NCBI GenBank assembly: GCA_949361645.1
Contig: OX442416.1
Coordinates: forward strand, 5,494,629 to 5,558,628
Source: Spongilla lacustris
Taxonomy: Eukaryota; Porifera; Demospongiae; Spongillida; Spongillidae
Direction of reading: 5' to 3'
DNA: 64,000 nucleotides
Part shown: positions 11,438 to 38,888 of the stretch, one piece after another
How positions within the stretch are numbered: position 1 is the stretch's first letter
How the letters are laid out: each line of letters opens with the position of its first letter
Program-made: the position numbers and the translations under genes
The notes under the pieces: model-generated
The model's database searches: none
Told to the model about the DNA's origin: nothing
What the model saw: the letters and a program-made list of their open reading frames with translations, nothing else

Positions 11438-12259
11438 GGGAAAGTTTACGAGAAAAGGGACCTAGCGTGTATTACAAAAAAGAATAATAAAAATGCATTA
11501 CGTTTGATTTGCTATAACTTCCGAATAGTTAAAGCTAACAACTTCCTATTTTCAACACTTCATACTGCACCATTTCTCTATGGTAAAATACATTTTGGAG
11601 TTATGCACTTCCTCCGTGTCAGTATTGCAACGTTCGATTCCCCACTGGGTTCAAACCCGCCATAACTTTCGGTAGGAGTAATCAATTCGCTTCAAATTCG
11701 GTTTGTAGGTAGAGAGGTCCTATACCTATCGATTTGTTCTGTTCGTTGATTTTTATGCCATCCATTACGGAGATACAGTTGAACAAACTACGTGCCCATT
11801 TTCGCGCTCGATTCGCGCCAATGATTTGGGCAAATTGCGTTCCGCTCAATGTATGGGGAGGCGGGGATTATAACATTGGCGCGAATCAAGCGGGAAAACG
11901 TGCACGTAGTTTGTTCAACTGTATCTCCGTAACGGATGGCATAAAAATTAACGAACAGAACAAATCGGTAGGTATAGGACCTCTCTACCTATAAACCGAA
12001 TTTGAAGCGAAGTGATTACTCCTACCAAAAGTTATGGCGGGTTTGAACCCAGTGGGGTATCGAACGGTGCAATACTGACACAGAGCAAGTGCAAGACTCC
12101 AAAATGTATTTTACCATAGAGAAATGGTGCAGTATGAAGTGTTGAAAATAGGAAGTTGATAGCGTTAACTGATCGGAAGTTATAGCAAATCAAACGTAAT
12201 GCATTTTTATTATACTTTTTTATAATACACGCTAGGTCCCTTTTCTCGTAAACTTTCCC
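11438..12259. mobile_element. Complete foldback element, family X, 822 bp
   Basis: Begins GGGAAAGTTTACGAG and ends CTCGTAAACTTTCCC. The two arms are inverted repeats of roughly 350-400 bp around a short centre. ATAT flanks both ends (11434-11437 and 12260-12263), consistent with a 4-bp target duplication but not conclusive in an AT-rich site. The same 822-bp length is found in the copy at 47252-48073. No transposase is encoded, so it would be non-autonomous. Confidence 0.85.
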
Positions 12260-12974
12260 ATATATATATATAATATATGGGACAGTTTCCGACAAAATGG
12301 CCCTTCGTAAATATATATAAAATGTTATAAAAATGCGTCTCTTTTGAATTGCTATATCTTCCGAACGGTTAACGCTATCAACTTCCTATTTTCAACACTT
12401 CATACTACACCATTTCTCTATGGTAAAATACTTTTTGTGGTCTTGCACTTGCTCCGTGCCAGTATTGCAACGTCCGATACCCCTGTGGGTTCAAACCTGC
12501 CATAACTTTCTGTAGGAGTAATCAAATCGCTTCAAATTCGGTTTGTAGGTAGAGAGGTCGTATACCTATCGATTTGTTCTGTTCGTTAATTTTTATGTCA
12601 ACCGTTACGGAGATACAGCGGCGCAAAGTTGGTACAAGTTTCCCGCTCGAATCGCGCCGTTGTACGTGCGTGACCCGCTTCCATGCACCAAATACATGAA
12701 TATGCAACTACTTCCTGTGGGCTGACACTTCGATAACTTATAGCCACACCTACTCTGCGCTGGATACGTGAATCCATCTCCCGGTCGGACTCACATGCAG
12801 TTGTTATACTATTCGATCCCTATTTCGTTATCTTCTGCGTACATAAACTTTATGGCGACGTCAACTGAAGACAAGATCATAAGAGTTTCAATCGGCGGAC
12901 GTGAAGTTCGAGCGGTGCGAATACGACGATCGTGAGAAAGGTTACTAGATCTATGCTAGTACAGTGACGATGGT

Positions 12975-15735
12975 GGTCCCATTTACACCGTGCACTTGTG
13001 TCTGTTGTGGGATAATATCCATGGTCCCCGTTGTGGGATCAAATCCATGGTCCATTTACATGTACATCCTGTACTTGTGTAGTTTGGGGTCAAATCCATG
13101 GTCCCATTTACACCCTGTACTTGTGTCTGTTTAGGGTCAAATGCATGGTCCCATTTACACACTGTAGGTGTATCAATTGTGGGGTCAAATCCATGGTCCT
13201 GTACTTGTGTCTGTTGTGGGGTCAAATGCATGATCCCATTTACACCCTGTACTTGAGTCTGTTTTAGGTTCAAATCAATGGTCCCATTTACACCCTGTAC
13301 TTGAGTCTGTTTAGGGTCAAATCTATGATCCCATTTACACCAGCACTTGTGTCTGTTTTGGGGTCAAATGCATGGTCCCATTTACACCCTGTACTTGAGG
13401 TCAAATCCATGGTCCCATTTACACCCTGTATTCGTGTGTGTTGTGGGGTCAAAACCATGGTTCCATTTATACCCTGTACTTGTGATCAAATCCATGGTCC
13501 AATTTACACCCTTTACTTGTGATCAAATCCATGGTCCCATTTACACACTGTACTTGTGTCTGTTGTGGGGTCAAATCCATGGTCTGCTTTACACCCTGTA
13601 CTTGTGATCAAATCCATGATCCCATTTACACCCTGTACTTGTGTATGCTGTGGGGTCAAATCCATGGTTCCATTTACACCCTGTACTTAAATCTGTTTTA
13701 GGTTCAAATCAATGGTCCCATTTACACCCTGTACTTGAGTCTGTTTAGGGTCAATTCATTGGTCCCATTTACACCCTGTACTTTTGTCTGTTGTGGGGTC
13801 AAATCCACGGTCCGATGTACTCCCTGCGCTTGTGATCAAATCCATGGTCTCATTTACACCCTGTACTTGTGTCTGTTGTGGGGTCAAATGCATGGTCCCA
13901 TTTACACTCTGTACACTCTGTACATATGTCTGTTGTGGGGTCAAATCCATGGTCTGCTTTACACCCTGTACTTGGGATGAAATCCATGGTCCCATTTACA
14001 CCGTGTACTTGTGTCTGTTGTGGGGTCAAATGCATGGTCCCATTTACACCCTATACTTTTGTCTGTTTTGGGGTCGAATCCATGGTTCCATTTACACCCT
14101 GTACTTAAATCAGTTTTATGGTCAAATCTATGGTCCCATTTACACCCTGTACTTGAGTCTGTTTAGGGTCAATTCATTGGTCCCATTTACACCCTGTACT
14201 TTTGTCTGTTGTGGGGTCAAATCCAAGGTCCGATGTACTCCCTGTACTTGTGATCAAATCCATGGTCTCATTTACACCCTGTACTTGTGATCAAATCCAT
14301 GGTCCGATTTACACCCTGTACTTGTGATCAAATCCATGGTCCCATTTACACCCAGCCTATACTTGTGATCAAATCCATGGTCCCATTTACACCCTGTATT
14401 TGTGTCTGTTGTGGGGTCAAATGCATGGTCCCATTTACACTCTGTACGTATGTCTGTTGTGGGGGATGAAATCCATGGTCCCATTTACACCGTGTACTTG
14501 TGTCTGTTGTGGGGTCAAATGCATGGTACCATTTACACCCTATACTTTTGTCTGTTTTGGGGTCGAATCCATGGTTCCATTTACACCCTGTACTTAAATC
14601 AGTTTTATGGTCAAATCTATGGTCCCATTTACACCCTGTACTTGAGTCTGTTTAGGGTCAATTCATTGGTCCCATTTACACCCTGTACTTTTGTCTGTTG
14701 TGGGGTCAAATCCATGGTCCGATGTACTCCCTGTACTTGTGATCAAATCCATGGTCCCATTTACACCCTGTACTTGTGATCAAATCCATGGTCCGATTTA
14801 CACCCTGTACTTGTGATCAAATCCATGGTCCCATTTACACCCAGCCTATACTTGTGATCAAATCCATGGTCCCATTTACACCCTGTATTTGTGTCTGTTG
14901 TGGGGTCAAATGCATGGTCCCATTTACACTCTGTACGTATGTCTGTTGTGGGGGATGAAATCCATGGTCCCATTTACACCGTGTACTTGTGTCTGTTGTG
15001 GGGTCAAATGCATGGTACCATTTACACCCTATACTTTTGTCTGTTTTGGGGTCGAATCCATGGTTCCATTTACACCCTGTACTTAAATCAGTTTTATGGT
15101 CAAATCTATGGTCCCATTTACACCCTGTACTTGAGTCTGTTTAGGGTCAATTCATTGGTCCCATTTACACCCTGTACTTTTGTCTGTTGTGGGGTCAAAT
15201 CCATGGTCCGATGTACTCCCTGTACTTGTGATCAAATCCATGGTCCGATTTACACCCTGTACTTGTGATCAAATCCATGGTCCCATTTACACCCTGTACT
15301 TGTGATCAAATCCATGGTCCGATTTACACCCTGTACTTGTGATCAAATCCATGGTCCCATTTACACCCTGTACTTGTGTCTGTTGTGGGGTCAAATGCGT
15401 GATCCCATTTAGACCCTATACTTTTGTCTGTTTTGGGGTCAAATCCATGGTCTGCTTTACACCCTGTACTTGTGATGAAATCCATGGTCCCATTTACACC
15501 CTGTACTTGTGTCTGTTGTGGGGTCAAATGCGTGATCCCATTTACACCCTATACTTTTGTCTGTTTTGGGGTCAAATCCATGGTCTGCTTTACACCCTGT
15601 ACTTGTGATGATATCCATGGTCCCATTTACAACCTGTACTTTTGTCTGTTGTGGGGTCTAATTCATGCTCCCATTTATACTCTGTATGTTTGTCTGTTGT
15701 GCGGTCAATTCATTGGTCCCATTTATACCCTGTTA
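12975..15735 (+). repeat. Left-arm minisatellite of the giant foldback
   Basis: Units of about 37-60 bp built from CCCATTTACACCCTGTACTT, TGTGTCTGTTGTGGGGTC and AAATCCATGGTC, with a shorter form in which TGTGATCAAATCC replaces the middle. A higher-order duplication of 489 bp is nearly exact: the sequence at about 14290-14778 repeats at about 14779-15267. The many open frames here are by-products of the repeat. Confidence 0.95.
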
Positions 15736-16887
15736 TGGCCCTGCGTCCAATCAGGTCAGCTCCCTCACTTCATGCGGACAGAACCATGTATTAATGCAAG
15801 TTACCTTAATAGCCCCACACTACATGTCCAGTTAGAACCAGTGCATGGGGCACATGCAGAAGGAGTTATCAAACTGCCAGCAAGGGAGAAACCAGGTACT
15901 AAAAAATCCTACAGGGTCATTGGGGGCCCCCACAATAATGCAGTTCTCACACTGCGATAGGAATCGGCGCCCCCCCCCCCCCCCCCCCCCCCCACCCCAT
16001 TCGCCCCCATGGCCCTATCTCCCACTACCTATCCTCCTTTACTGCAATTTGTATCCTTTACTTTCCGAGGCCCAGGCCACCCCCTACTCTATAGCACTCT
16101 CAGTCTCCACACAACCAGCCCTCCCACCTACCCACCCACCCACCCACCCCTAAACACCCCTCGTACATATGGTGTAATCAGACTGCCAACAGGGGAGCTT
16201 CCAGCTGCCACATTACCAGGATTGAATGGGGTCGTCACAAAAGTAGACCTCAGCATGTGGAGTGGAACCTTGAACTGGAGCCGGCCCCAAACACTGGGGC
16301 CAGCCACAAAGGCCCCCTATCCTAGCCCCACACAGTACTAACACCAGCTCATCACTGCAAATGCAATAGAAGCCACTACCTGTGAAACCATTAACCCCCA
16401 CACTACAAGAGGACTTAATGGTAGGGGAACCATCAACTACAAGTGGAGTTACCAGCTCGCATTGGACAAATTGGAATACCACCGCTGAAGCAGCCTCCAT
16501 TTGTAGAGTGTACATACGTGCCTACGTTTTTCACTTCTCACATTTTGTGTTGTAGATCTGAACTACTGTAGACATGTACATGTTTGTGCATGTACAGAGT
16601 AAATTTTATCTGGTGTGGATGCTATTAGTGGTGAATATAGTTACCAGCTGCCCTATCGGTACTGATTGCGGTGGGTCTGCACCCGTGGTTGATTTATATA
16701 GACAACCAAGGCGCCTTGCTTTGCCTAAGCACTGGGAACTACGGTACTGTACGATCGCGAGTAGCAAAACACGTAAGTGCCATTTTGAATGTCACATAAA
16801 TTGCACGCACAGTCACAGCTACAATGTGGCACGATGAAGACATCAGAATTCATGACCACACAAGTGAAGTTAGCAGACCCTACACTG
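15736..16887. other. Inner left arm of the giant foldback, coding-like
   Basis: Low-copy sequence present as an inverted copy at 17041-18090. Read on the minus strand it holds open stretches with extracellular-type composition (for example VGSANFTCVV, HCSCDCACNLCDIQNGTY, and CELVTPLVVDGSP), and a C/A-rich run at about 15969-15993. This resembles fragments of a captured cellular gene, but no family is recognised and stops interrupt the frames. Confidence 0.4.
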
Positions 16888-17040
16888 TCAGAGATGTCAA
16901 CAGATCTAGACATTACCAGTGTAACCCAGTTTCACCTGTGCCCCACGGCCACTATATACACTGGCACATACATTTTAGCAGATATACAACAGCCTAGGGC
17001 TAGGTATACGTAAGTACGTAGTTGATGGATCCGTTACATT
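16888..17040. other. Loop of the giant foldback
   Basis: About 150 bp found only once, bounded by GCAGACCCTACA on the left and TGTAGGGTCTGC on the right. It is the spacer between the two arms. Confidence 0.7.
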
Positions 17041-18089
17041 TGTAGGGTCTGCTAGCTCCACTGATGTCTTCATCGTGCCACATTGTAGCTGTGACTGTGC
17101 ATGCAATTTATGTGACATTCAAAATGGCACTTACATGTTTTGCTACTCGCGTACAGTAGTTCCCAGTAGCAGTAAGGGCAAAACGCCCTCTGTTGTCTAT
17201 ATAAACCAACCACGGGTGCAGACCCACCGCAATCAGTACCGATAGGGCAGATAACTATATTCACCACTAACAGCATCCACACCAGATAAAATTTACTCTG
17301 TACATGTACATGTACATGTCTACAGTAGTTCAGATCTGAAGAGACAAACTTAGGCACGTATGTACACTCTACAAATGGAGGCTGCTTCAGTGGTGGTATT
17401 CCATTTGTCCAATGCGAGCTGGTAACTCCACTTGTAGTTGATGGTTCCCCTAACAGTAAGTCCTCTTGTAGTGTGGGGTTAATGGTTTCACAGGTAGTGG
17501 CTTCATTTGCATTTGCAGTGAGGAGCTGGTGTTAGTACTGTGTGGGGCTAGGATAGGGGGCCTTTGTGGCTTGCCCCAGTGTTTGGGGCCGGCTCCATTT
17601 CAAGGTTCCACTTCACATGCTGGGGTCTAGTTTTGTGACAACCCCATTCAACCCTGGTAATGTGGCGGCTGGCAGCTCTTCTGTTGGCAGTCTGATTACA
17701 CCATATGTACGAGGGGTGTTTAGGGGTGGGTGGGTGGGTGGGTGGGAGGGCTGGTTGTGTGGGGACTGTGAGTGCTATAGAGTAAGGGGTGGCCTGGGCC
17801 TCGGATACAACTTGCAGTAAAGGAGGATAGGTAGTGGGAGATAGGGCCATGGTGGCGAATGCGGCATGTGTGAATCATTAATGAGGGAGCCCCCAATGAC
17901 CCTGTAGGATTTTTTAGTACCTGGTTGCTCTCTTGCTGGCAGTCTGATAACTCCATCTGCAATTGCTCCACTGATGCACTGGTGCTAACTGGACATGTAG
18001 TGTGGGGCTATTAAGTTAACTTGCATTAATGATTCTGTCTGCGTGAAGTGAGGGAGCTGACCTGATTGGACGCAGGGCCATAACAGGGT

Positions 18090-21000
18090 ATAAATGGGAC
18101 CAATGAATTGACCGCACAACAGACACACATACAGAGTGTAAATGGGACCATGGATATGATCACAAGTACAGGTGTAAATGGGATCATGGATTTGAACACA
18201 AGTACAGGGTGTAAATCGCACCAAGGATTTCACCCCACAAGAGACAAAGGTACAGGGTGTAAATCAGACCATGGATTTGACCCACAACAGACACAAGTAC
18301 AGGGTGTAAATGGGACCATATATTTGATTACATGTACAGGGTGTAAATCAGACCATGGATTTGACCCCACAACAGCCAAAAGTACAGGGTGTACAAGTGT
18401 AAATGGGAGCATGAGTTTGACCCCACAACAGACACGAGTACACAAGTACAGGATGGGACCATGGATTTGATCACAAGTACAGGGTGTAAATCAGACCATG
18501 GATTGACCCCACAACAGACAAAAGTACAGGTGTAAATGGGAGCATGAGTTTAACCCCACAACAGACAAAAGTACAAGGGTGTAAATGGGACCATGCATTT
18601 GACCCCAAAACAGACACAAATACAGGGTGTAAATGGGACCATGGATTTGATCACAAGTATAGGCTGGGTGTAAATGGGACCATGGATTTGATGATTTGAC
18701 CCCAAAACAGACACAAGTACAGGGTGTAAATGGAACCATGCATCATGGATTTGACCCCACAATAGACACAAGTACAGGGTGTAAATGGGACCATGGATTT
18801 GAACCCACAACAGACAGAAGTACAGGGTGTAAATGGGACCATGGATTTGACCCCACAACATACACAAATACAGGGTGTAAATGAGACCATGGATTTGATC
18901 ACAAGTACAGGCTGGGTGTAAATGGGACCATGGATTTGATCACAAGAACAGGGAGTAAATCGGACCATGGATTTGACCCCACAACAGCCATAAGTACAGG
19001 GTATAAATGGGAGCATGAGTTTGACCCCACAACAGACACGAGTACACAAGTACAGGATGGGACCATGGATTTGATCACAAGTACAGGGTGTAAATCAGAC
19101 CATGGATTGACCCCACAACAGACAAAAGTACAGGTGTAAATGGAGCATGAGTTTGACCCCACAACAGACAAAAGTACAAGGGTGTAAATGGGACCATGCA
19201 TTTGACCCCACAACATACACAAATACAGGGTGTAAATGAGACCATGGATTTGATCACACGTACAGGCTGGGTGTAAATGGGACCATGGATTTGATCACAA
19301 GTACAGGGAGTAAATCGGACCGTGGATTTGACCCCAAAACAGACACAAGTACAGGGTGTAAATGGAACCATGGAGCATGAGTTTGACCCCACAACAGACA
19401 AAAGTACAAGGGTGTAAATGGGACCATGCATTTGACCCCACAACATACACAAATACAGGGTACCATGGATTTGATCACAAGTATAGGCTGGGTGTAAATG
19501 GAACCATGGATTTGATCACACGTACCGGGAGTAAATCGGACCATGGATTTGACCCCAAAACAGACACAAGTACAGGGTGTAAATGGAACCATGGATCATG
19601 GATTTGACCCCACAATAGACACAAGTACAGGGTGTAAATGGGACCATGGATTTGACCCCACAACAGCCATAAGTACAGGGTGTAAATGGGAGCATGAGTT
19701 TGACCCCACAACAGACACAAGTACACAAGTACAGGATGGGACCATGGATTTGATCACATATACAGGGTGTAAATCAGACCATGGATTGACCCCACAACAG
19801 ACAAAAGTACAGGTGTAAATGGAGCATGAGTTTGACCCCACAACAGACAAAAGTACAAGGGTGTAAATGAGACCATGGATTTGACCCCACAACATACACA
19901 AATACAGGGTGTAAATGAGACCATGGATTTGATCACACGTACAGGCTGGGTGTAAATGGGACCATGGATTTGATCACAAGTACAGGGAGTAAATCGGACC
20001 GTGGATTTGACCCCAAAACAGACACAAGTACAGGGTGTAAATGGAACCATGGAGCATGAGTTTGACCCCACAACAGACAAAAGTACAAGGGTGTAAATGG
20101 GACCATGCATTTGACCCCACAACATACACAAATACAGGGTGTAAATGGGACCATGGATTTGATCACAAGTATAGGCTGGGTGTAAATGGAACCATGGATT
20201 TGATCACACGTACCGGGAGTAAATCGGACCAGGGTTTTGACCCCAAAACAGATACAAGTACAGGGTGTAAATGGAACCATGGATCATGGATTTGACCCCA
20301 CAATAGACACAGTTACAGGGTGTAAATGGGACCATGGATTTGACCCCACAACAGACAGAAGTACAGGGTGTAAATGGGACCATAGATTTGACTAGGAAGC
20401 TGACAAAAGTACCCAGTGCAAATGGGAGCATGATTTTGGCCACATAACAGACACAAGTACAGGTTGTAAATCGGACCATGGATTTGATCTTAAAACAGAC
20501 TCAAGTACAGGGTGTAAATGGGAGCATGAGTTTGACCCCATAATAGACACAAGTACAGGGTGTAAATGGGACCATGGATTTGACCCCACAACATACACAA
20601 ATACAGGGTGTAAATGAGACCATGGATTTGATCACAAGTACAGGCTGGATGTAAATGGGACCATGGATTTGATCACAAGTACAGGGAGTAAATCGGACCA
20701 TGGATTTGACCCCAAAACAGACACAAGTACAGGGTGTAAATGGAACCATGGATCGTGGATTTGACCCCACAGTAGACACAAGTACAGGGTGTAAATGGGA
20801 CCATGGATTTGACCCCACAACAGACAGAAGTACAGGGTGTAAATGGGACCACAGATTTGATCTTACAACAGACTCAAGTACAGGGTGTAAATGGGAGCAT
20901 GAGTTTGACCCCATAATAGACACAAGTACACGGTGTAAATGGGACCATGGATTTGACCCCACAACATACACAAGTACAGGGTGTAAATGGAACCATGGAT

Positions 21001-22612
21001 TTGACCCCACAGCATACTCAAGTACAGGGTGTAAAGCAAATGGAACCATGGATTTGACCCCACAGCATACTCAAGTACAGGGTGTAAAGCAAATGGAATC
21101 ATGGATTAGACACTAGTACAGGATGTAAATAGGACCATGGGTTTGACCCCACAACAGACACAAGTACAGTGTGTAAATAGAACCATGGATCATGGATTTG
21201 ACCCCACAATAGACCCAAGCACAGGGTGTAAATGGGACCATGGATTTGACCCCACAACAGACAGAAGTACACGGTGTAAATGGGACCATAGATTTGACCC
21301 TAAAGCAGACAAAAGTACAGGGTGCAAATGGGAGCATGAGTTTGACCGCATAACAGACACAAAGGTTGTAAATCGGACCATGGATTTGATCTTACAACAG
21401 ACTTAAGTACAGGGTGTAAATGGGAGCATGAGTTTGACCCCATAATAGTCACAAGTACAGGGTGTAAATGATGGATTTGACCCCACAACATACACAAGTA
21501 CTGGGTGTAAATGGGATCATGGATTTGACCCCACAACATACACAAGTACAGGTATAAATGGGACCATACATTTCAGCCTAAACAGACTCAACTACAGGGT
21601 GTAAATGGGACCATTGAAGATGGATTTGATCCCACAATAGACACTAGTACAGGATGTAAATGGGACCATGGATTTGATCCCACAACAGACACATACACCA
21701 TGTATATCCCACAATAGACACAACAAGTACAGGGTGTAAATGGGACCAATGATTTGACCCCAAAACATACACACGTTTAGAGTGTAAATGGGACCATAGA
21801 TCTGACCCTAAAACAGACTAAAGTACAGGGTGTTAATGGGACCATGCATTTGACCCCACAACAGACACAAGTACAGGGTTAAATGGGACCATGGATTATA
21901 TCTCACAACAGACACAAGTACAGTGTGTAAATGGGACCATGGATTTGATCTTAAGTACAGGGTGTAAATAGGACCATGGATTTGAACCCACAACAGACAC
22001 AAGTTCTAGGTGTAAATGGGAGCATGAGTTTGACCCCACAACAGACACAAGTACAGGGTGTAAATGCGATCATGAATTAGATCTCACAACAGACCAAGTA
22101 TAGGGTGTAAATGGAACCATGGTTTTGACCCCACAACACACACGAATACAGGGTGTAAATGGGACCATGGATTTGATCACAAGTACAAGGTGTAAATGGG
22201 ACCATGGATTTGACCCCGCAACAGACAAAAGTACAGGATGTAAATGGGACCATGGATCATGGATTTGACCCCACAACAGACACAAGTGCTGGTGTAAATG
22301 GGATCATAGATTTGACCCTAAACAGACTCAAGTACAGGGTGTAAATGGGATCATGCATTTGACCCCACAACAGACACAAGTACAGGACCATGGATTTGAC
22401 CCCACAATTGATACACCTACAGTGTGTAAATGGGACCATGCATTTGACCCTAAACAGACACAAGTACAGGGTGTAAATGGGACCATGGATTTGACCCCAA
22501 ACTACACAAGTACAGGATGTACATGTAAATGGACCATGGATTTGATCCCACAACGGGGACCATGGATATTATCCCACAACAGACACAAGTGCACGGTGTA
22601 AATGGGACCACC
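18090..22612 (-). repeat. Right-arm minisatellite of the giant foldback
   Basis: The same repeat as in the left arm, inverted (AAGTACAGGGTGTAAATGGG and CCATGGATTTGACCCCACAA). The array is about 4.5 kb, longer than on the left. A higher-order period of 679 bp is visible: segments near 18900-19600 recur near 19580-20280. Confidence 0.95.
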
Positions 22613-23305
22613 GTCGTCACTGTACTAGCATAGATCTAGTAACCTTTCTCACGATCGTCGTATTCGCACCGCTCGAACTTCACGTCCGCCGATTGAAACT
22701 CTTATGATCTTGTCTTCAGTTGACGTCGCCATAAAGTTTATGTACGCAGAAGATAACGAAATAGGGATCGAATAGTATAACAACTGCATGTGAGTCCGAC
22801 CGGGAGATGGATTCACGTATCCAGCGCAGAGTAGGTGTGGCTATAAGTTATCGAAGTGTCAGCCCACAGGAAGTAGTTGCATATTCATGTATTTGGTGCA
22901 TGGAAGCAAGTCACACACGTACAACGGCGCGATTCGAGCGGGAAACTTGTACCAACTTTGCGCCGCTGTATCTCCGTAACGGTTGACATAAAAATTAACG
23001 AACAGAACAAATCGATAGGTATACGACCTCTCTACCTACAAACCGAATTTGAAGCGATTTGATTACTCCTACAGAAAGTTATGGCAGGTTTGAACCCACA
23101 GGGGTATCGGACGTTGCAATACTAGCACGGAGCAAGTGCAAGACCCCCAAAAGTATTTTACCATAGAGAAATGGTGTAGTATGAAGTGTTGAAAATAGGA
23201 AGTTGATAGCGTTAACCGTTCGGAAGATATAGCGATTCAAAAGAGAAGCATTTTTATAACATTTTATATATATATACGAAGGGCCATTTTGTCGGAAACT
23301 GTCCC
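22613..23305. repeat. Right terminal repeat of the giant foldback
   Basis: Reverse complement of about 12279-12974, including the ACCGTCGTCACTGTACTAG side and the GGCCATTTTGTCGGAAACTG end. It shares much of its outer half with the arms of the X elements. Confidence 0.8.
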
Positions 23306-24034
23306 ATATATATATATAATGCATGAATTATAATTTATTTTGCATTAAATACATGTAAATTGGCGCATTTTGACACAATATTACATGCTAAGTAACTGTA
23401 TTGATATATGGTTGTGTCTTAGGCTTTCAGCTGTTTATTTATATGTGAAAATTCATATCAGTATCTGTTTGCCCATGTACAAATGTAGTCGGGGTGATTG
23501 ATAAATCTTACCTAAATACTGACATCAAGCAGATTAAACATTAGATACACAGTAATGCCTTCTTCCGGAGGTACATATCTGAGGAATGAACTGATTGGTT
23601 TTGAGTAAAGCATAATCAATCCTAATACATACATGTGCTCAATCATTATAGTATCAATTAATGTGCCAAGAAATTGCTTATGATTTTGAAACTGATTACT
23701 ATATAAACAAGCCCAGGCTAGCAATATTAAAATAAGATCTCACCACTGTTGCCTTTAAGGCCTTATGTCAAGAAGTGTGTGTTTTGATCTGTATGCTAAT
23801 TTCCTTAGATCATTCAATCAAGGATTATGACATAATTTTTATTCATCAATGCATGCCTCCCTCATTGTTGTGTGTATGTGATTGTGTGTCACAAAGTATG
23901 CATGACATCAAGATGTATTTAACATGTATGTACATGTAGGTCTAGCTACAATCTAGATCTGGCCTGATTAATTGGTTAATTGATTCTAAATGGATCCCCA
24001 CGGAAGCTCTGCTTGATTTGCATGGCATGTGTAT
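23306..24034. other. Gap before the M8-EGF gene
   Basis: AT-rich, with no exon I can support. If the M8 gene has a propeptide, its exons would be expected here or to the left of the foldback block; I did not find them. Confidence 0.4.
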
Positions 24035-38628
<14,594 letters not shown>

Positions 38629-38882
38629 TGGATGGTTCTTAGTGGGTGGGCAAAAGGGGAAGTGGCTAGTGAAGAGTGAAACAATTAGGCAGTATATAGG
38701 ATGTCATTGTGGGCATGCATGTCATTGTGGGCAATGTGTGCTAATATATGGTGGGCTTCTCCCTTACAGTGGCGACCCTAACACAGGAAATCAGTACTGT
38801 CAGCTTCAGGGACCATGTACAAACATCAAGGAAGCCAGCCACTCCTGACACCTGATGTAAAGGGAAACTGGGATGGCACACC

Positions 38883-38888
38883 AATAAA
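38883..38888 (+). terminator. Polyadenylation signal of the M8-EGF gene
   Basis: AATAAA about 255 bases after the TAG at 38626-38628, fitting a short 3' untranslated region. Confidence 0.6.

Larger units (their letters stand above)
12279..23305. mobile_element. Giant foldback element of about 11 kb
   Basis: The ends GGGACAGTTTCCGACAAAA and its reverse complement bound a huge imperfect inverted repeat. From outside in, each arm contains: an end repeat of about 380 bp related to the X elements, about 300 bp of unique sequence, a minisatellite, and about 1.2 kb of low-copy sequence. The arms meet at a loop of about 150 bp (16888-17040). The left arm is about 4.6 kb and the right about 6.3 kb; the difference lies mainly in the minisatellites. 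ATAT flanks both ends. I see no intact transposase, so mobilisation would depend on another element. Confidence 0.8.

Noticed and set aside
10904..12259. Repeated 85-95-codon frame LNKLRAHFRARFAPMIW
   Set aside because: It occurs in each copy of the X element (also near 47548-47829), crosses the hairpin centre, and has no protein signature. It is conserved because the DNA element is.
12975..22612. Dozens of open frames with GPIYTLYL / DQIHGPIYT / GCKWDHGFD text
   Set aside because: They are translations of the foldback minisatellite in several frames and on both strands; none has a start, splice sites or non-repeat sequence.
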